Below, in pieces: positions 1-8,448 of a DNA stretch of 56,878 nucleotides. Each line of letters begins with the position of its first letter. Position 1 is the stretch's first letter. Made by a program: the position numbers and the translations under genes. The notes below the pieces were generated by a model. It was not told the origin of the DNA and ran no database searches. It worked only from the letters and a program-made list of their open reading frames with translations. Source of the stretch: an uncultured Enterobacterales bacterium (GTDB lineage Bacteria > Pseudomonadota > Gammaproteobacteria > Enterobacterales > CALYQQ01). Location: NCBI GenBank assembly GCA_945288535.1, contig CALYQQ010000020.1, positions 1 to 56,878 on the forward strand, in the 5' to 3' direction.

Positions 1-69
1 TGAGCATAACAAATTCCTTATGGCTATTTTTCTGTCGCCACTTTGTCGCCACTTAATATAATAGGTAAT

Positions 70-93
70 AAAAAACCCGCTTTAAGCGGGTTT
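70..93 (-). terminator. Rho-independent terminator of ssrA
   Basis: A perfect 9-bp stem (AAACCCGCT / AGCGGGTTT, loop TTA) is followed on the minus strand by a run of six T. It lies 26 bases beyond the mature 3' end of the tmRNA, where ssrA transcription should stop. Confidence 0.9.
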
Positions 94-119
94 AATTTAT
101 TGAATTAATTGCAATAATT

Positions 120-484
120 TGGTGGAGCTGGCGGGAGTTGAACCCGCGTCCGAAATTTCTACATCCTTGGCACTACATGCGTAGTTTGTCTTTAAATTTC
201 ATTTATCCGCTGCGGACAAACACGCTACTGATAAACTAGCTTGATTAAATTTAATGCTTCCACCCCAAGCTAGGCTTCCACACGATCTCGTTTGGGTTTG
301 ACTCCTCTTGATCCCCGTCCTACGAGCGGAGGCTAGGGAGAGAAGGCTCTATGCAGGTTATTAAGCTGCTAGTGCGTAGTTTTCGTCGTTTGCGACTATT
401 TTTTTGCGGTTTATTTACGAGGCCTACCGCACCTCGGCATGCACCTTGGGTTTCGCAAATCCCGTCGAATCCAGAATCAGCCCC
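120..484 (-). ncRNA. ssrA: Transfer-messenger RNA (tmRNA)
   Basis: tmRNA rescues ribosomes stalled on broken mRNAs, working with SmpB, whose gene follows. Read on the minus strand, the molecule starts GGGGCTGATTCTGGATTCGA and ends in the tRNA-like T arm and acceptor stem with an encoded CCA (120-122). The tag reading frame at 361-393 encodes ANDENYALAA followed by two TAA stops, identical to the E. coli degradation tag. The length of about 365 nt is also near that of E. coli. A TATAAT -10 element at 505-500 leaves room for a short 5' leader of the kind RNase P removes. The mature ends are inferred by analogy. Confidence 0.97.
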
Positions 485-499
485 AGTGAATATTGGTTT

Positions 500-528
500 A
501 TTATACCATTGGTTTAACCAGAATTGAA
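500..528 (-). promoter_or_regulatory. Probable sigma-70 promoter of ssrA
   Basis: On the minus strand a consensus TATAAT occupies 505-500. A weak -35 match (TTCAAT, 528-523) lies 17 bp upstream. This predicts a start near 493, a few bases before the mature tmRNA 5' end. Confidence 0.6.
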
Positions 529-824
529 ACTGAATTTACGACAATTATAACGCAAAGAAGCAATTTTTCAGTAAAAGCAGTAAATAAAATAACTTATAAA
601 ATAGAAGAGATTTTTTAACATCGAGCATTACATTCATTGGGTGGATATTACGCGGAACTTTTATTAAAATGACTTTTTAAACATAATGTAGTATCCGGTA
701 TTTCTTTGATATAAAAATAGTTTATTTTGAATGATACATCATAATGGCCAAGGTGTATTTACCACTGGCCATAGAGTAGCGATCCATCATAATGACATAT
801 AAAAAAGCTGTATTTTTATCTTAT
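529..824. other. Gene-free spacer between ssrA and smpB, with hairpin and direct repeat
   Basis: No coding region is seen. Downstream of smpB lies a hairpin at 744-772 (ATGGCCA ... TGGCCAT, with an inner GGT/ACC pair) but no T tract on the minus strand, so it is a poor intrinsic terminator. It may protect the mRNA 3' end. The 10-mer CATCATAATG flanks it as a direct repeat at 737-746 and 785-794. Function is unknown. Confidence 0.4.
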
Positions 825-1307
825 TTAACGATTTGCGTTTTTCATAATGCGCGCTTTATTTAATTGCCATTCGCGATCTTTAATGTCTGAACGTTTATCA
901 TGAAGTTTTTTACCTTTTGCTACACCAATTTTTACTTTTGCCCAGGCATTTTTCCAATAAAGAGACAGGGCAATAACGGTATAACCATCACGATTAATTT
1001 TACCGAATAAAGTATCCAGTTCACGTTGTGATAAAAGTAATTTACGTGTACGCATCGGATCGCAAATAACATGGCTAGATGCAACATTAAGTGGGGTGAT
1101 TGTGGCACCAAATAGCCATGCTTCGCCACCTTTAAATAATACATAACTATCACTTATATTTGCTTTTCCGGCACGCATGGATTTGACTTCCCAGCCTTGC
1201 AGAGAAAGCCCTGCTTCTATTTCTTCTTCTATAAAATATTCATGGCGCGCACGTTTATTTAATGCAATTGTCGACGCGCCTGGCTTATGCGTTTTTTTCT
1301 TTGTCAT
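825..1307 (-). CDS. smpB: SsrA-binding protein SmpB
   Basis: SmpB binds the tRNA-like domain of tmRNA and delivers it to the empty A site of stalled ribosomes. At 160 residues it has the E. coli length and matches it almost throughout: N-terminal [17 protein letters not shown], central beta-barrel with [19 protein letters not shown], and basic C-terminal tail ending [10 protein letters not shown], which enters the mRNA channel. Its gene lies directly upstream of ssrA on the same strand, so both partners of trans-translation are adjacent. ratA is divergent, and the 145-bp gap must hold both promoters. Confidence 0.98.
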   Translation of the reverse strand: MTKKKTHKPGASTIALNKRARHEYFIEEEIEAGLSLQGWEVKSMRAGKANISDSYVLFKGGEAWLFGATITPLNVASSHVICDPMRTRKLLLSQRELDTLFGKINRDGYTVIALSLYWKNAWAKVKIGVAKGKKLHDKRSDIKDREWQLNKARIMKNANR

Positions 1308-1452
1308 AATAAAGTCATTATACTAAGTAGTTAATCTAAAAAAATCTTAAATGTGATCTGATTGATATTTTATGTACTTTACACTTTTTTTTGTTAGCTT
1401 TCTCGTCAATGATATAATTAATTGTTATTTCTTTCTTCAATAGGATGCCATT

Positions 1453-1887
1453 ATGCCTAAGATAATTCGCTCTGCTCTAGTAGAATATAGTGCTAGGCAA
1501 ATGTATCAACTTGTTAATGATGTATTATCTTATCCACAGTTTTTACCTGGCTGCATCGGTAGCCGCTTAATTAGTTGCTCCGATACTGAACTCATTGCAA
1601 CGATAGATGTGGCTAAAATAGGAATACAAAAAAGTTTTACAACGCATAATTATATGATACCAGATAAACAAATCATATTGACATTGGTTGAAGGACCATT
1701 TCAATCGCTAGATGGGCGATGGCTTTTTACAGCTATGAGCAAAGAGACATGTAAAGTTGATTTTGAATTTAGCTTTGAGTTTAAAAATGCACTGTTTGCT
1801 TTAGCATTAAAACCTATGTTTTCTGAGTTTGCTAATACTATGGTAGATGCCTTTCAACAGCGAGCAAAACAACTTTATGACAAATAA
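1453..1887 (+). CDS. ratA: START-like protein RatA (Coq10/PasT family)
   Basis: A 144-residue single-domain protein of the polyketide cyclase/START-like fold. The family signature is clear (ALVEYSARQMYQLVNDVLSY, PQFLPGC, DVAKIGIQKSFTT). Homologues of this family bind ubiquinone and support respiration. E. coli RatA has also been reported to block 70S ribosome assembly. The gene diverges from smpB and overlaps ratB by 11 nt, the conserved smpB-ratA-ratB order. Reading it as a toxin is not well supported for the family as a whole, so the call is made by homology only. Confidence 0.93.
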   Translation: MPKIIRSALVEYSARQMYQLVNDVLSYPQFLPGCIGSRLISCSDTELIATIDVAKIGIQKSFTTHNYMIPDKQIILTLVEGPFQSLDGRWLFTAMSKETCKVDFEFSFEFKNALFALALKPMFSEFANTMVDAFQQRAKQLYDK

Positions 1888-2161
1888 AATTAATATTGAA
1901 ATTGTTTACGCATTACCCGATAAACAATATGTTATTCCTCTTTGTGTGGAAGTAGGTACAACTGTTAAACAAGCTATTGCATTGTCGAGAATACAAGAAC
2001 AATGCCCAGAGATAAACCATGATCGTAATAAAGTGGGTATTTTTTATCAATTAGCTGAATTATCACAAACTGTTAAAGCGGGTGATCGCATTGAAATATA
2101 TCGACCTTTACTCGCTGATCCTCAGGAATTACGGCGTAGACGCATCACTAAAAAAGCATAA
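1877..2161 (+). CDS. ratB: RnfH/RatB-family ubiquitin-fold protein
   Basis: A 94-residue protein of the RnfH family (beta-grasp fold), with the typical start INIEIVYALPDKQYV and the conserved C-terminal block GDRIEIYRPLLADPQELRRRR. The ATG at 1877 is chosen because it matches the family start. An in-frame ATG at 1847 would add ten unmatched residues inside ratA. The start lies 11 nt inside the end of ratA, which suggests translational coupling. The molecular role is poorly known. The family name comes from linkage to Rnf electron-transport genes in other bacteria. Confidence 0.92.
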   Translation: MTNKINIEIVYALPDKQYVIPLCVEVGTTVKQAIALSRIQEQCPEINHDRNKVGIFYQLAELSQTVKAGDRIEIYRPLLADPQELRRRRITKKA

Positions 2162-2583
2162 CGTTAGTCTATTGAGTATAATTTATTCTATTTTCATGTT
2201 CTTTTTTAGCTGATAGATAATTGTCTCATTAGAATAATACGATTGGCGTATATAACTCAAGATGTTATAGATTATCAAACGGCCAATAGTATAGTAGTAA
2301 TAGCGATTATTATTTCAGAAAACGTTATATGACTTACTGATAAATAAAAAATGACTATTTTGTTGATAAAAAACTTAATTATATAGTGTATTAAATGTAA
2401 TGATCCGGTTATCATCGGATTTGTAGATGGTATTATTATTTAACTGTTAAAATAATGAGTACATCTGGGGGGGTACATTACTTCTTATCTTATTAATATT
2501 AAAAAAATAAGTATAAAATTAATATTGATAGATTTTGTAAGGAATACATTTAATTAAATGTATTCTCACTATACACCCTTAAT
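2162..2583. other. Gene-free spacer between convergent ratB and bamE; 24-bp perfect palindrome
   Basis: No gene is seen. The segment contains a short inverted repeat at 2402-2419 (ATCCG/CGGAT), a run of seven G at 2467-2473 that stands out in this A+T-rich context, and a perfect 24-bp palindrome at 2542-2565 (GAATACATTTAA and its complement) 18 bases past the bamE stop. The palindrome could act as a weak bidirectional transcription end, but no T tract follows it on either strand. Confidence 0.45.
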
Positions 2584-2925
2584 TTATTTTACAGGACTTA
2601 CATCTTGATGTTGGATACTATCTAGTAAATCACTAGAATCAAATTTTAATATAATTGTTTTTTGTGTGGCTTCTTCATGTCCAACTTGCTGGCGGAAAAT
2701 ATAAATCCAACTATTATCGCCATAGGGATCTTGTAGCATAGGTGAACCTAAAACATAAATAACTTGTTGTTTCGTCATACCTTTTTTTAATGTATTGATC
2801 TGGCGATCAGTTAAATAATTTCCTTGATTAATATCTGGACGATAAACTGCTTTTTCCATAAGAGTACATCCCGTTGACAATAATGACAAGAAAAGAGCTA
2901 CAGTAGCCAGTATGGTGAAACGCAT
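2584..2925 (-). CDS. bamE: Outer membrane assembly lipoprotein BamE
   Basis: BamE is a small lipoprotein of the BAM complex that inserts beta-barrel proteins into the outer membrane. The sequence shows a lipoprotein signal peptide with lipobox LLSTGC (Cys 20 from the chosen start) and the family core YRPDINQGNYLT, GMTKQQVIYVLGSP and WIYIFRQQ. The start at 2925 is preferred. An ATG at 2934 lies only 2 nt after the AAGGA ribosome site, while the one at 2925 is 11 nt away and gives a normal signal peptide. It sits beside recN, as in E. coli. Confidence 0.95.
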   Translation of the reverse strand: MRFTILATVALFLSLLSTGCTLMEKAVYRPDINQGNYLTDRQINTLKKGMTKQQVIYVLGSPMLQDPYGDNSWIYIFRQQVGHEEATQKTIILKFDSSDLLDSIQHQDVSPVK

Positions 2926-3234
2926 AATAGTCATGTTCCTTTTACAAATAAGGTCAATTAAAACAAATTTACCTAGGAGTAATATGTTTGTACACTACTC
3001 ATTCAATGAATTGCTTATATATTACTCGTATTAGCATAAATTAAAATGAGTAAAACGTTATTTTTTCATAGTGGCAACTATAGCATAATCGCCATAAAAT
3101 AAGTCAAGTTCCGCTATAAACTGACGAATACAATTAGTTGTTTTATTAATACATTAACATAAAATAGCATGTTGCGACGACATCATTACAATTTAATAAT
3201 AATGCAAATAAGGCTATTTTTTTCGCCATGATAT
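2926..3234. other. Spacer between recN and bamE
   Basis: About 300 bp between two minus-strand genes. It should carry the bamE promoter and the end of the recN transcript. I see no convincing hairpin terminator and no coding potential. Confidence 0.4.
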
Positions 3235-4896
3235 TTAACGCGATAATAGTTCCTTAGCGTTTGCTAAGGTGTGCTTAGTAATTTCTTTACCACCAAGTAA
3301 TCTAGCAAGTTCGCGTATCCTTGATGATTTGTCGAGTAATGTCATTTGTGTTTCAATACGATTGTCTAAAGTTTGTTTGCTCACAAAAAAGTGATGGTGG
3401 CCACAACCTGCAACTTGTGGTAGGTGGGTAACACACATAACTTGTGTTGATTTACCCAATTCACGTAGTAATTTACCAACGATAGCAGCAGTGGGCCCAC
3501 TAATGCCTGTATCTATTTCGTCAAAAATTAACGCTGGTGTATCCATTTTACTTGCAGTAATAACTTGAATTGCTAGAGCAAGGCGTGATAATTCACCGCC
3601 GGAAGCCACTTTATGTAAGGCATGTAATGGCTGTCCTATATTAGTACTGACAAAAAAATTCACTTTGTCAGAGCCTTTATTATTTAATTGATCGGGTTGC
3701 CAACTAACTTCAATATCAAAGTGTCCTTGTTCAAAAGATAAATTATGCATGCTATGAGTTATTTTTTCAGATAACTCTTTAGCATATTGACTACGTATTT
3801 CGTAAAGTTGTTTTGCAACGTCGAGTGCATGATTATAGTGTTGGGTGACAATACGCTCTAATTCAGCGATGTCATCATCCCGAGATGCTAATTTGTAATA
3901 TTCATCAGAAAGTTGTTGATAAAGCGCAGGAAGCTCTTCTGGACGAACGTGATGTTTACGAGCCAAAGTTAATTGACGCGATAATCGTTGTTCTAATTCA
4001 TTAATTCTGTTTGGATCAATTTCCATTTGCTCTGCGTAATGACGTAACTCATTACTTGCTTCACTAATTTGAATAGAAGCCTCATCTAACAAGGTCAAAA
4101 GATTCGTAAGTTGTGGATCGATAGAAACCAATACTTCGATATGCTGTTTGACATTATTTAATAATTGACTAATTGTTTGTTGATCCCCGTCTACCAAAAG
4201 ATGTAGCGTCTTTTGGCTTAACGTTAATAATTGATCGCTATTAGCTAACCGTTTATATTCTATATCATTTTGTTCATACTCACCGGGTTGTGGCGAAAAC
4301 TCATCTAACTCTTTTAATTGATATTGTAATAATTGATATTGTGCTTGTAATTCAATCTGTTGTTGCCGAAGTTGTAACAATTGTGTATGACTATGATGCC
4401 AATCATGCCAGGCATTATGCATCGCTTCTAGTAACTTGGGTTGATTAATAAATCCATCAAGTAATATTTTTTGTTGTTCAGACTTTAACAACAACTGATG
4501 ATCATTTTGCCCATGAATTTGAATTAATAATTGGCCAAGTTCACGCAATTGAGATAAGGGAACGGCAGTACCATTAATAAATCCTCGAGAACGGCCATCA
4601 TTATTAACAACACGACGTAACAAACATTCTTGATTGTCATCAAGTTGATTTGTTTCCAACCATTGTTGCGCTGCGGGCGCGTCAGCCAGAGAAAAACGCG
4701 CACATACATCCGCGCGTTGTGCACCATGTCGAACCATTAACGCTTCGGAACGATTGCCTAAACACAAGCCTAATGCATCAATAGCAATTGACTTACCCGC
4801 ACCTGTTTCGCCGGTAATTGCAGTCATACCGTATTGAAAATCAATTTCGAGTTTACGAACAATAGCAAAATCACTGATAGTAAGTTGTGCTAACAT
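3235..4896 (-). CDS. recN: DNA repair protein RecN (SMC-like ATPase)
   Basis: RecN acts early in recombinational repair of double-strand breaks. It has the SMC-like plan: N-terminal Walker A GETGAGKS (residues 29-36), a long Gln- and Leu-rich helical middle that would form the coiled coil, then the ABC signature [13 protein letters not shown] and Walker B ALIFDEID near residues 430-465. The length of 553 residues equals that of E. coli. A LexA box between the -35 and -10 elements directly upstream shows it is an SOS gene. nadK precedes it on the same strand. Confidence 0.97.
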   Translation of the reverse strand: MLAQLTISDFAIVRKLEIDFQYGMTAITGETGAGKSIAIDALGLCLGNRSEALMVRHGAQRADVCARFSLADAPAAQQWLETNQLDDNQECLLRRVVNNDGRSRGFINGTAVPLSQLRELGQLLIQIHGQNDHQLLLKSEQQKILLDGFINQPKLLEAMHNAWHDWHHSHTQLLQLRQQQIELQAQYQLLQYQLKELDEFSPQPGEYEQNDIEYKRLANSDQLLTLSQKTLHLLVDGDQQTISQLLNNVKQHIEVLVSIDPQLTNLLTLLDEASIQISEASNELRHYAEQMEIDPNRINELEQRLSRQLTLARKHHVRPEELPALYQQLSDEYYKLASRDDDIAELERIVTQHYNHALDVAKQLYEIRSQYAKELSEKITHSMHNLSFEQGHFDIEVSWQPDQLNNKGSDKVNFFVSTNIGQPLHALHKVASGGELSRLALAIQVITASKMDTPALIFDEIDTGISGPTAAIVGKLLRELGKSTQVMCVTHLPQVAGCGHHHFFVSKQTLDNRIETQMTLLDKSSRIRELARLLGGKEITKHTLANAKELLSR

Positions 4897-4932
4897 AAGA
4901 ATAGTAAGATTAATTAGTTAAATATAAAAATT

Positions 4933-4960
4933 ATTATATACTGGCCTTATATACAGTAAA
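4933..4960 (-). promoter_or_regulatory. recN promoter with LexA (SOS) operator
   Basis: The 20-mer TACTGGCCTTATATACAGTA (4939-4958) fits the gammaproteobacterial LexA consensus, with CTG and CAG arms separated by 10 bp. On the minus strand a consensus -10 TATAAT (4938-4933) and a -35-like TTTACT (4960-4955) are 16 bp apart. The operator fills the spacer and overlaps the -35, so bound LexA would block RNA polymerase. Confidence 0.9.
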
Positions 4961-5012
4961 GTGCCTCTACTTATTTTATATGAGTTTGACCTGTAAAGTT
5001 TAGTTTAATTTA

Positions 5013-5891
5013 TTAAACTAATTTTTTTGCCCAACCTAGCTTCGTACTTAGAACATTAAAATAATTATGATCTTTTGGATGAATAAGATTTAATCGGCAT
5101 GAACATCGTTTAACAATAACTTCATCTCCGGCGGTAATAACATGGTGAACTTGGCCATCACTACTTATTTCTAAGGTATCAATATGATCTTTGCATTTTA
5201 GTTTTATTTCGCTATTACTATTAATGACTATAGGTCTTGAAGTCAATGTATGAGGAAACATCGGAACTAAATTAATAGCTTCAAGTGTTGGCATAAGAAT
5301 TGGGCCCCCCGCAGATAAAGAATACGCTGTTGAGCCAGTAGGCGTTGCTATAATTAAACCATCGGATCGTTGAGAGAAAGCAAAACGTTGGTCAATATAA
5401 ACCTCAAACTCAATCATATGAGCGACTTTACCAGGATGTAATACTACTTCATTCATCGCAGTCGTTTGATGGCATAAGTGATTATCGTGATAAATCGCAA
5501 CATCTAGTAAAAAGCGTTGTTCTTCAATATAATTTCCAGCTAATACGGCTGATAATTGTTGTTGTACATTATCAGGATTTAAATCTGTCAAGAAACCAAG
5601 ATTACCACGATTAACGCCTATTACTTTAGTTCCCGATTTTGCTAACGTCCGGGCGGCACCTAACATATTACCATCCCCCCCAATGACAATAACTAAATCA
5701 GCACGTTGACCTATCTCAAATAAACTTGCTACATGTACTATATCTATACTTAGTTCTTTTGCAATATTTTGATCTACAATCACAGTATAGCCTTTTTCTG
5801 TAAGCCAATGATACAGTGATTCATGTGTGATAAAAGCTGCTGGATGGCGAGGTTTACCAGTTAACCCAATGATCTTGAATCTGTTTGCCAT
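5013..5891 (-). CDS. nadK: NAD kinase
   Basis: Phosphorylates NAD to NADP using ATP and supplies the cell with NADP(H). At 292 residues it equals E. coli NadK in length. The diagnostic GGDGN motif is at residues 71-75 ([18 protein letters not shown]), followed by [13 protein letters not shown] and the NAD-binding block [22 protein letters not shown]. It starts 117 bp from grpE in the opposite direction and precedes recN by 116 bp, the conserved grpE/nadK/recN arrangement. Confidence 0.97.
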   Translation of the reverse strand: MANRFKIIGLTGKPRHPAAFITHESLYHWLTEKGYTVIVDQNIAKELSIDIVHVASLFEIGQRADLVIVIGGDGNMLGAARTLAKSGTKVIGVNRGNLGFLTDLNPDNVQQQLSAVLAGNYIEEQRFLLDVAIYHDNHLCHQTTAMNEVVLHPGKVAHMIEFEVYIDQRFAFSQRSDGLIIATPTGSTAYSLSAGGPILMPTLEAINLVPMFPHTLTSRPIVINSNSEIKLKCKDHIDTLEISSDGQVHHVITAGDEVIVKRCSCRLNLIHPKDHNYFNVLSTKLGWAKKLV

Positions 5892-5943
5892 AGTGATGTG
5901 TTCCTATTACATATAAATATTATAATGTTATTAAGCTTGATTT

Positions 5944-5969
5944 CTTGAATCATCGTTTTTGATCCCCAT
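5944..5969 (+). promoter_or_regulatory. Sigma-32 heat-shock promoter of grpE
   Basis: CTTGAAT (5944-5950) and CCCCAT (5964-5969) are separated by 13 bp and match the RpoH consensus -35 CTTGAA and -10 CCCCAT closely. The predicted start is about 30 nt upstream of the grpE ATG, as expected for a heat-shock co-chaperone. Confidence 0.88.
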
Positions 5970-6007
5970 AATAAATTAAATTGTGGAGCAAATCTGTGGA
6001 GATTTTT

Positions 6008-6646
6008 ATGAGTAACAAAGAACAACATTCTTCTAATGAACAAATATCCGATGAAATATCAAATGATCACGTTAATGGTACCGGTGAAATGGGTGCTGAA
6101 AAAGACATTGAGCTCAATAAAAATGAAGGATCAGCAGAAGATGTATCCATAAATCAGCAAATTTCTGATAAAGACAATCGTATTGCCGAGTTAGAAAATG
6201 AGCTAGAAAAAACAAAACAAAATGAACGAGAAATAAATTTACGCGCTAAAGCGGAAATCGAAAACATACGCCGTCGTGCAGAGCAAGATGTTGAGAAAGC
6301 ACATAAGTTTGCGTTGGAACGTTTTGCTTCTGAATTATTACCTGTTATTGATAATTTAGAGCGCGCCCTCGGTGTTGCAAATAAAGAAGATCCCGCACAA
6401 GCTGCTATGATTGAAGGTTTAGAATTAACCTTAAAATCTATGCTAAATGCAGTAAACAAGTTTGGTATTGAAGTCATTGATGATATTGATGTCCCTTTTA
6501 ATCCTGAAATTCACCAAGCAATGACGATGCTTGAGTCTAAAGTACATGAGCCTAATTCAGTTATGTACATCATGCAAAAAGGCTATCGTTTAAATGGTCG
6601 TTTAATTCGTCCAGCAATGGTTGCTGTTGCTAAAGCCGTTGAATAA
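6008..6646 (+). CDS. grpE: Nucleotide exchange factor GrpE
   Basis: GrpE releases ADP from DnaK in the DnaK/DnaJ/GrpE folding cycle. The 212-residue protein has an acidic, disordered N-terminus, a long dimerising helix (about residues 55-105, containing [20 protein letters not shown]) and the C-terminal beta domain with [18 protein letters not shown]. The ATG at 6008 is chosen over an upstream TTG because it follows GTGGAG with good spacing and matches the family start MSNKEQ. A sigma-32 promoter lies just upstream and a strong terminator follows. Confidence 0.97.
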   Translation: MSNKEQHSSNEQISDEISNDHVNGTGEMGAEKDIELNKNEGSAEDVSINQQISDKDNRIAELENELEKTKQNEREINLRAKAEIENIRRRAEQDVEKAHKFALERFASELLPVIDNLERALGVANKEDPAQAAMIEGLELTLKSMLNAVNKFGIEVIDDIDVPFNPEIHQAMTMLESKVHEPNSVMYIMQKGYRLNGRLIRPAMVAVAKAVE

Positions 6647-6677
6647 TTCATATCGGCGTTTAACCATAAATAAAATT

Positions 6678-6699
6678 CCTCGCAATAGCGAGGTTTTTT
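6678..6699 (+). terminator. Rho-independent terminator after grpE
   Basis: Perfect 6-bp stem CCTCGC-AATA-GCGAGG followed by TTTTTT. It lies between the convergent grpE and ung genes and could also serve ung, since the other strand reads into AATTTTATTT after the stem. Confidence 0.9.
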
Positions 6700-6721
6700 A
6701 TTTATGAGATCACAATAAAAA

Positions 6722-7408
6722 TTAAGTAGTTTCCAGTATAGTAGGTTGCCAATTTATTGGTTCTAAACCATGTTGTTGCAAATAATGATTTGCTTTTGAA
6801 AAATGTTTACAGCCAAAAAAACCACGATGAACTGATAATGGAGATGGATGGACGCTAGTTAAAACATAATGACGAGATTGATCAATAAATTGTCCTTTTT
6901 TTTGTGCATGTGCTCCCCAGAGTAAAAATACAATATCGCTACGATATTCATTTAATGTCGCAATCACTTTATCAGTAAATCTCTCCCAACCTAATTTAGC
7001 ATGAGAATGAGCTTTGCCGGCTTCTACGGTTAATACAGTATTTAATAGTAAAACCCCTTGCCTTGCCCAACTTTCTAAATAACCATGATCAGGCAGAATA
7101 AAACCAGGAATATCCATTTTGAGTTCTTTATATATATTTTCTAACGACGGTGGAATTCGCACACCAGGCAAAACAGAGAATGATAAACCATGTGCTTGAT
7201 TGGGGCCATGATAAGGATCTTGGCCGAGAATAACTACTTTTACTTTATTAAATTCTGTATAACGAAATGCATTAAATACATCCTTTTGTGGAGGATAAAT
7301 TGTTTTGCCATTTGAACGTTCATTCTTAACAAAACTAATTATTTGCTGAAAATAGGGTTGTTGCTTTTCTTCGCCAATAACATTTTGCCATGTCAGTTCT
7401 TTAGCCAT
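6722..7408 (-). CDS. ung: Uracil-DNA glycosylase (family 1)
   Basis: Removes uracil from DNA and starts base-excision repair. The catalytic water-activating motif GQDPYHGP is at residues 62-69 (Asp64), the uracil-binding [17 protein letters not shown] block is in the middle, and the DNA-intercalation motif [13 protein letters not shown] is near residue 190. The length of 228 residues is one less than in E. coli. The ribosome site AGGAG precedes the ATG. It is convergent with grpE and divergent from grcA, the latter as in E. coli. Confidence 0.97.
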   Translation of the reverse strand: MAKELTWQNVIGEEKQQPYFQQIISFVKNERSNGKTIYPPQKDVFNAFRYTEFNKVKVVILGQDPYHGPNQAHGLSFSVLPGVRIPPSLENIYKELKMDIPGFILPDHGYLESWARQGVLLLNTVLTVEAGKAHSHAKLGWERFTDKVIATLNEYRSDIVFLLWGAHAQKKGQFIDQSRHYVLTSVHPSPLSVHRGFFGCKHFSKANHYLQQHGLEPINWQPTILETT

Positions 7409-7700
7409 AAAAGACTCCTTTTGTTGTCGGCTAGCTATTATTAATAATAAGCGTAAAGCAACGCATTGTTGCTTATTTTAATGAACGTTTAAGAATAACG
7501 TAATATTTTTGTGATAAGAAGATAATGTGTCGTAAAGCGTCATTCAATCAATTCGTTACTTATCATCATAGGGATTAGAAGAAAGTGTGGCTAAATGGCA
7601 TTGAAATAAAAATAAAAGTTGTAGGCGAATAAACTCAATATCACGATATATCCTATAAAAGGCACTTATTAATTATTGCATTTAGATGGGAAAATAAAAA
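7409..7700. other. ung-grcA divergent spacer
   Basis: A+T-rich divergent region with no coding potential. The grcA-proximal part holds two FNR boxes described separately. The ung promoter must lie at its left end, but no clear -10/-35 pair was picked out. Confidence 0.4.
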
Positions 7701-7794
7701 TTGATCTATATCATTTTTTTAAAGTTTGCAAAATTTATAAAAATATTTATAATTGATTTAAATCAAATAAAGGTGTGAATGGTTGGTGTATAAC
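7701..7794 (+). promoter_or_regulatory. grcA promoter with two FNR boxes
   Basis: FNR-type dyads occur at 7701-7714 (TTGATCTATATCAT, one mismatch) and 7753-7766 (TTGATTTAAATCAA, perfect). Their centres are 52 bp apart. A -10-like TATAAC at 7789-7794 puts the start near 7801. The proximal box is then at about -41, the class II activation position, and the distal box at about -93. E. coli yfiD (grcA) is known to have FNR sites at -40.5 and -93.5, so the arrangement appears conserved. Confidence 0.88.
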
Positions 7795-7896
7795 GCAGAT
7801 TCAATAAAAACACTTTTTGCTACATCATCTGTAAACCTAATTATGCGTGTTAGCGAATAATTGATTTACAAAATAGATCGATTAATGGAGGTTCCT

Positions 7897-8280
7897 ATGA
7901 TTACAGGTATTCAGATTACTAAAGCTGCTAATCCAGCATTATTAAATTCATTTTGGTTACTTGATAATGACAAGTCAGAAGTACGTTGTATTTGTGCAAA
8001 ATCAGGTTTTTCAGAAGATCAGGTTGTCAGCACAGCTGAATTAGGTGAATTTGAATATCGCGAAGTGCCAATGGAAGTTCGTCCGACTGTTCGTGTAGAA
8101 GGTGGCCAACATTTGAATGTAAATGTACTACGTCGTGAAACATTAGAAGATGCTGTTGAACATCCTGAGAAGTACCCTCAATTGACAATTCGTGTATCAG
8201 GGTATGCTGTTCGTTTTAATTCATTAACACCTGAACAACAACGTGACGTGATTACCCGTACATTTACGCAAAGTCTATAG
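7897..8280 (+). CDS. grcA: Autonomous glycyl radical cofactor GrcA (YfiD)
   Basis: GrcA is a stand-alone copy of the C-terminal glycyl-radical domain of pyruvate formate-lyase. It restores activity to enzyme molecules cleaved by oxygen. The 127-residue product has the E. coli length, with the radical-bearing [10 protein letters not shown] motif (Gly102) and the family block [20 protein letters not shown]. The ATG at 7897 follows GGAGG by 5 nt. An upstream in-frame TTG at 7861 is not needed. Paired FNR boxes upstream point to strong induction without oxygen. Confidence 0.97.
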   Translation: MITGIQITKAANPALLNSFWLLDNDKSEVRCICAKSGFSEDQVVSTAELGEFEYREVPMEVRPTVRVEGGQHLNVNVLRRETLEDAVEHPEKYPQLTIRVSGYAVRFNSLTPEQQRDVITRTFTQSL

Positions 8281-8414
8281 CTGTCTAAAAACGTATATTG
8301 ATTATTAAAATATAGAGTAAAGCATCATATTCGTTAATATGGTGAATGTTTTGTTAAGAAATAATTATAATAATAAAGCTATTAAGCTTAATACCAGTAT
8401 CGTAATCTTGAGTT

Positions 8415-8442
8415 ACCCCCGTCATATCGACGGGGGTTTTTT
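8415..8442 (+). terminator. Rho-independent terminator between grcA and srmB
   Basis: A strong G+C-rich hairpin (CCCCCGTC-ATATC-GACGGGGG) followed by TTTTTT. It ends the grcA transcript and lies 7 bases from the convergent srmB stop, so it may also stop srmB transcription. Confidence 0.93.
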
Positions 8443-8448
8443 ATAAAA

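Noticed and set aside
1453..2161. RatA-RatB as a toxin-antitoxin module
   Set aside because: The pair is a conserved core unit next to smpB in gammaproteobacteria. RatA belongs to the Coq10-like lipid-binding family and RatB to the RnfH family, and a true antitoxin role is not supported by the sequence.
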